Shown: positions 58,961 through 64,000 of the stretch, piece by piece
How positions within the stretch are numbered: position 1 is the stretch's first letter
How the letters are laid out: each line of letters opens with the position of its first letter
DNA from: Dillenia suffruticosa
Taxonomy: Eukaryota > Streptophyta > Magnoliopsida > Dilleniales > Dilleniaceae
Assembly: GCA_033439265.1 (NCBI GenBank)
Contig: JAVTVX010000012.1
Location: 8,793,001 to 8,857,000, forward strand
Direction of reading: 5' to 3'
Length of the DNA stretch: 64,000 nt
Made by a program: the position numbers and the translations under genes
Notes under the pieces: model-generated
The model's database searches: none
The model's input: only the letters and a program-made list of their open reading frames with translations
What the model was told of the DNA's origin: nothing

Positions 58961-61596
58961 TGTTATGCCCCGACCCTCGAGTCGAGCACGCAACAACCGT
59001 TGCATTATCCTGACATATGGGCAGCATTTCCCCATATACCGAGATAATGCAAGGCATTCAACCTATTTATTTTGATTCAAAAACAATTCAATAACATTCA
59101 AATGACCTTCCTAGGTCATCAATTATCAAAGACATGCAATGACACACAAACAGAGGATCCACCGGATCCATCCCTGTACATGCACGCATGCAATTTGGCC
59201 AACTCGGCCTTCCAGACAGTTTCCAACACCCTTTTATCCACATACAACTCAACAGTATACAAGAGACCATCCGAGTCCATTTTATCACAACAGGCATGTA
59301 GGAGGACATCCCAGCCAATCAAAATCAAATTCATACATAAGGCTATCTAGGTCGATCAAAGAAATATTAATAAAATTTCCTCAAACATTAGATGTCTCAA
59401 AATTCATAAGTAAAGTCCAAATATCCCAATTTAATAATAAATTTTTCAAAAGCAAAATTTTAAACAAAATAAAACTAGTTTCACAATAACCAAATACGGA
59501 TTCTATCAATACTTACCCTAAGAGATAGGACAAGTATCAATCAAATCCAAATCAAAAGAATAGTACAATTGTTTCCTTCCATGGGTTGTACTACATCAAT
59601 CCAAGAATAAAACATGCATAACCAATACCTATATAATTTTAGCAAAATAATGTCTTCCACTGGTTCCAAATCGATGTCTCCCACCTAACCTTCCTTTGAA
59701 AAAATATGAAAGAGAGGGGTGAGTATTATATATACTCAGTGAGTGGAGTGCAATAACATAATTGTGTCAATAAATGAGGCGTGAATGTGGGGAAATCAAA
59801 ACATATTTCATAATCAACTCTTTGGGTACAAAAATCGTCTCAACAAATCAGAATAATTCAAATAAACATGCATTCATAATTTTCAGACTTTCCAAAATCA
59901 TGGAGTTTACCTAAGAAATCACTTCCGTCCTAGGTTTGGCCGAACCGGGACGAAAGCCCGTAAAGGGATTTTCAATCCATTTGTTATGCAACACTAGTTC
60001 CCCCTTCATTGGCATTGACTCGTACCTCGCCGGAGTGCTTCCAGATATAGCACGATTTCGGCAGAGGGAGCTACGTCTACCTCCCCCGCTCGTCCACCCC
60101 AACCACATCACTCCGTCGGGTCGCTCCGTGACGGGAATGACTATAGCCATTTATCTCATGCATCATTATTTCACAAATATCCAATCCTCATTCAATGTGC
60201 CATAACTCAAAAATCAGTTTTCCAAATCACATATCACAATCATGAATGCAAATTTCAAATTTAGCATGGCACAAGTTCATTTATAGATGATATGAATGCA
60301 TATATAGTTCAATTTTCATTTTAGGACATCCCACAATCACAAATATTTATACAAAAATCATATAAAAACATTTAAAACTATTTATAAAAAGAATTGAAAC
60401 CATTTTGCTCATTTAAGACACAACGAACCATCCACTCACCTTTTGGGAGGGTATTCATTTCTTATTTTCACAATTACTCCATAATAACTCCTTTCGAGTT
60501 TCCAAAAGATTAAGTTAGACCAATCATCACAATTTATCATCAAATAAAGTCTCATTAAAGGGTTTTCAAATTTCTTCCTAATTTAATATAATCTTAATTT
60601 ACACATTCACATTTCTAGATCTCATTTAATCAATTTTGGATTATTTGCCTCACCAATGGCTTTAATTCCCAATATTCCTCAATTTTTTTTTCTAATTTCT
60701 AATAATTTTCTTAATTTTCTTCCGAATTTACATAACCATAATATTTTTCATGCATATTTTAAATTAAAATCTAAGGAAAACTATTCTAATCAACCTAACA
60801 AGACCCTATTATCTTCTAACATGCTTCTTTTGTATCAGGTAGCCTAGTTCTTATAAAATTCTAAACTTAACCTTAATAATCACATATAGAATTTTAGAAA
60901 ATGCATTCTATTCAAATCAAACATACATTCTTGACATATACAAGACTTCTCACTCTAAATTAACCCTAAATTCATTCAATTTTCAAAGAGATTAGAATTT
61001 CCCTCACCTAAGATTTTCGCAGTTCACAGCCCTAACTTCCATGTACGCTCAGTTCAGTCCGAACTCCTGCAATGCTTCCAAAGCAAAGCAAAGTTTAGAA
61101 ATTATGCCTAATCATCAAGAAAAATCAAAACCTAGAGCTAATGATCAGAAACCAGCCCTTACGTGCTCAATGGAGGGATCACAGGAAATCGCAGCCTAGG
61201 GTTTTCGAGGGTTTATTGATGACTGCCGGTCAGGACTTTTGCGAGGGTTGTAGAAGAGCATTGCAACGATAGAGAATACCGCGCGTGAATGGGCGAGGGA
61301 GAGAAGCAGCAAGTTGTCACGCACGTGGGAGAGAGAAAGTGGGAGAGAGATGAACAACTGCTAAGGTTGGTGGCGGTGGTCAAAGGAAAACGCAGCTGTG
61401 GGAGGTAGAGGGAGACGGGAGAGAGTGAGTGGGGTTGAGATGATGGTGGTGGTGTTGATTCTAGAGAGGGGAAGGAGAGAGCAATGAAAGAGGTAGAGAG
61501 ACGAAAGAGAGAGGGAGAGAGAGTAAAGTGAAATTGGGAAAATTATTTTTGACTTTTCAAAATTAAAATTTTTTTTCTCTTTTCCTCGGTATTACA
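58961..61596 (-). repeat. 5' LTR of the Tekay element
   Basis: Begins TGTTATGCCCCGACCCTCGA and ends CCTCGGTATTACA; colinear with 51134-53763. Followed by TSD ACAAT and the interrupted Athila-like gag. Confidence 0.9.
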
Positions 61597-61601
61597 ACAA
61601 T

Positions 61602-62370
61602 TCTACACTTCTTTTCCATCTCTGAGTAGCATAGCACTTTCATTCTCCTTTGGATTAATCTCAACTTGAGATGACAATTTTACATGATTAGTTTCGATTT
61701 TACTTATTGCCGTCGCCAATTGTGACACTTGGATACCGAGAATTTGAATACTTGTTCTTGTTTTTTGCATAAAACTTTTGAAAAGATCCTCAAGATTCTC
61801 AAAGGCCGGTCCTCAGTTTTGTAGAGATTGTTGTGGTTGGAATGGTAGTCTTCTATAAAATTGTTGCGGAAATCCTTGTTGTCCACCTCATAGCTTCGAT
61901 TTGAATGATCTGCCCTTGAAAATCCACCTATAACATTCCATTATTCGTTAAACTTCTCTTGAAGTATAGGGCACCTATCGGTTGGGTGACCTATACTCAA
62001 GCAAATCCCACATGCTTGCACTTGTTGCACCTGTCCTACAACCAACCTTTCCAACCTTTCCACCACAGAAGTTAGTGCATCCAATTTGTGATCGAGGGAA
62101 TGAATACTTATCTCATTAATGCTTTTTGAGACATCATGTTATTTCTCAAAATGTGCTGCATTTGTTGTCACATTAAGAAAATCACTGTAAAAAGAATTTT
62201 TATTAAAATTAGAGAATAATAACTCTCTTACAGTTTTTTGAGTAGCCATATCTTTGTGTCTAATATGCTTCTTTTCTATGTCCACAATTTCCGACAAGTT
62301 TCATGCAAAGGGTTAGTATTGAAAATAATGAGAAAATAAAATTTAAAAGAAATAAAACACTTAACACTAT
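61602..62370 (-). pseudogene. Athila-like gag, upstream part (fossil)
   Basis: Minus strand: CCHC knuckle CGICLSIGHPTDRCPILQEK (near 61970-62030), FRNNFIEDYHSNHNNLYKTE (61780-61870), a heptad-like region SIQILGIQVSQLATAISKIE, and NPKENESAMLLRDGKEV next to the Tekay end. The order and words are those of Athila/Tat gag. Broken. Confidence 0.75.
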
Positions 62371-62390
62371 TTCCTAGCAATGGTGCCAAA
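62371..62390 (-). other. Primer binding site of the Athila-like element (tRNA-Asp type)
   Basis: The minus strand reads TTTGGCACCATTGCTAGGAA, close to the TGGCGCCGTTGCCGGGGA site used by Athila/Tat elements, ten bases from the LTR. Confidence 0.7.
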
Positions 62391-62400
62391 ATTTGGTGGA

Positions 62401-63790
62401 TATCAATCCAATTAAAAATAAAATTTTTCTACTTCAAACAATATGAGTATAGTACAAGTAGAGTCGTATCCACAAGAAATGATGAATTTTTCTCTTTTAA
62501 AAAAAATAAAAATGTGGTGGGTAAAATTATCTAAAATTAACAAAATCAATAAAATTAATTAAAATAAGAAAATTAAATACCATTAATTAAAAGGAAAAAT
62601 ATTAATGAAAAGAAATGCTAATCAAAGGAATTATTTTCATCCTGATTTCATGTGATTGATCATCATCTATCTAAAAATTTTAGTAATCATAGATAAATTG
62701 ATTATAATTTTTCAACAAATACCGAACAACCAATCTCTTTTTACTTCATCGATAATTAAGAGAAACTCTTTAATTATTTTCTTAACCGAAAGACAACTGT
62801 AGATAAATTCTTAGGATTTAAAGTTTTGATAGTATTAAAATTGAGAGAGACCCAATTTTAAGTGACAAACACACAACAGGATTGTTGAGATTAGATTATT
62901 TAATTCCATGACATAAATGTCATTCACCGCTACATTAAAACTAACAAATAATTACGGATTTGTGATTTCAGTTGATTATAAATTATTCTAAAACTATTAA
63001 ATATTGACCACTATTCAATAAACTCTAGAAAATCATATTCCATAAAGTACAGAAATTAAATAAATACATATAATATGTTGAATTAATATACTCAATTAGA
63101 TCTCACAATCATTGAAAATTAAGGTTTTAAAAAACCTTTTACTAGAAAAATAAATTAAAATGAATTCATAATAAATAGAAAACTCACAAAAATTATTGAT
63201 TGATGAAAAGAAGGTGAAACTACGAAGCAAATGTTTTTTCCCTGCTGCAAGTGGGTGCTACTTCCTTGGGGGCTGCCTCCCCCAAAAACACTTGTCAAAA
63301 GTCAAGAAAACGCACATATATACGTGTCCCTATGTGTTGTCGGCTACAACCCTAAAATATATTAGAGGAATTTTTTTTTTTATTTTTTACCTTAGGAAAA
63401 ATTATTCAAATCTTTAAAAGATAATATTATAAAAATTTCAAATACAAGAAAAATTTCTAAAAGATAAAATAATTTGAGATTTATATTTTTAAAAATTTAT
63501 TTTCCTAAATATTAGGAATGAAATAAAAATCTTCAATATTTCTAATTCCATCCAAATTTTCTTTTGAATGTGCAATTGAGAAATGAAATTTTACTGCATT
63601 AAATCTTTAAAATTCTTGCATTGTCTCTTGTATTCAACGTGTCTACGTGCTAATGAAAGAACATTGCTATCCAATTTTTTCATTCTTTGCATATTTGCTC
63701 TAATTTAACTCATTTTTCTTCATTTTCCTTAATAAACCTCTTCTATCAATCCTAACATGTCAATTGTCTTAAAATATATATATTAATATA
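62401..63790 (-). repeat. 5' LTR of the Athila-like element (visible part)
   Basis: Starts TATCAATCCAATTAAAAATA next to the primer binding site and matches 47442-48830. Similarity to the other LTR fades near 63790, where a different sequence begins. Confidence 0.65.
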
Positions 63791-64000
63791 ATATATATAC
63801 TAGAAGTTTTAGATGAAACCTTTCTTTCAAAGGTCCAGGAGTACTTGATTTTATTGATGACAGCCAGCCATGTCCTTCCCCTACTATTGTAAGTGATTAG
63901 CTATCTTGCTTAGATTCAGCAAGATCATCTTTTGATCAGCACACTCAATTGCCTCTCTCTCTTCTAAAGTTCTACATCATCTTGTTGATTGCACAACGTG
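63791..64000. other. Unassigned sequence at the right edge
   Basis: Less AT-rich than the LTR before it. A short frame (LDETFLSKVQEYLILL) is unrecognised. It may be another element or host DNA cut by the window edge. Confidence 0.3.

Larger units (their letters stand above)
51134..61596 (-). mobile_element. Tekay-type Ty3/gypsy chromovirus (fossil, full span)
   Basis: 10,463 bp between perfect 5-bp duplications ACAAT (51129-51133 and 61597-61601). LTRs of 2630 and 2636 bp, initiator-Met primer binding site, gag, protease, RT, RNase H, integrase and a chromodomain-like C-terminus are all recognisable in the normal order on the minus strand. Long LTRs and the chromodomain type place it in the Tekay (Del) clade. 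It is broken, with roughly a dozen breaks. By hand count about 17% of the first 245 LTR positions differ, mostly C/T and G/A, so it is old and was probably methylated. Confidence 0.9.
47442..63790 (-). mobile_element. Athila-like Ty3/gypsy element (fossil), split by a Tekay insertion
   Basis: Minus-strand element with a 3' LTR at left, a 5' LTR at right, a tRNA-Asp-type primer binding site, and gag sequence on both sides of a nested Tekay element. Gag blocks (CGICLSIGHPTDRCP knuckle, QEKFNE, NAIGGF-like, then TSIQILGIQVSQLATAISKI and NPKENESAMLLRDGKEV) are typical of the Athila/Tat branch. Without the Tekay insertion it would be under 6 kb, with no recognisable pol, so it is either a non-autonomous derivative or badly eroded. 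Many breaks. It is older than the Tekay element it hosts. Confidence 0.7.

Overview
The window reads as an AT-rich flowering-plant (probably eudicot) nuclear chromosome segment, dominated by nested, decayed transposable elements. The evidence is an intronless plant-specific ATL RING-H2 ubiquitin-ligase gene, plant Sirevirus (Ty1/copia), Tekay and Athila-like (Ty3/gypsy) elements, CACTA and hAT DNA transposons and a plant RTE-type LINE. No prokaryotic signals, CRISPR array or rRNA were seen. The ATL gene at 34766-35845 (minus) is the only host gene that looks intact.

Layout. 1-330: subterminal-type repeats of an unassigned transposon. 1329-2110 (minus): pseudogene of an ANTH-domain clathrin-assembly protein, whose 5' end runs into a three-copy short repeat. 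2580-3310: possible degenerate exons of a host gene. 3800-6010: decayed RTE LINE. 6646-6815: fragment of a DnaJ/TPR host gene close to a CACTA 3' end at 7634. 7635-19255 (minus): an old Sirevirus carrying a CACTA-like insertion (11545-12939) in its RT region and a TIR element (about 18050-18866) in its 5' LTR. 19422-32492 (plus): a second Sirevirus, bounded by 1.75 kb LTRs and a perfect 5-bp target-site duplication (accaa), carrying a CACTA element (26320-27969, TSD tac) and a tandem duplication across that insertion junction. The two Sireviruses lie head to head, 166 bp apart.

32493-34765 and 36950-39924 are intergenic DNA around the ATL gene. The ATL upstream region has GA microsatellites, a TGACGTCA palindrome and two tandem duplications. 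39925-43094 is an hAT transposon with a decayed transposase and a near-perfect 8-bp TSD. 44604-45306 is an LTR with an adjacent polypurine tract. 47442-63790 is an Athila-like element (minus) without visible pol, split by a 10.46 kb Tekay chromovirus (51134-61596, minus, perfect TSD acaat). The last 200 bp are unassigned.

The observations I find most worth following are: (1) two CACTA-type elements that each hold a different degenerate tRNA-like sequence beside a GC-rich block at the same internal position; (2) the tandem duplication spanning a Sirevirus/CACTA junction; (3) dense short-motif arrays that differ in sequence between the two Sireviruses but occupy the same two places, the LTR and the spacer before the extra downstream ORF. 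All family calls come from reading translated motifs and repeat ends by eye; no database search was run.
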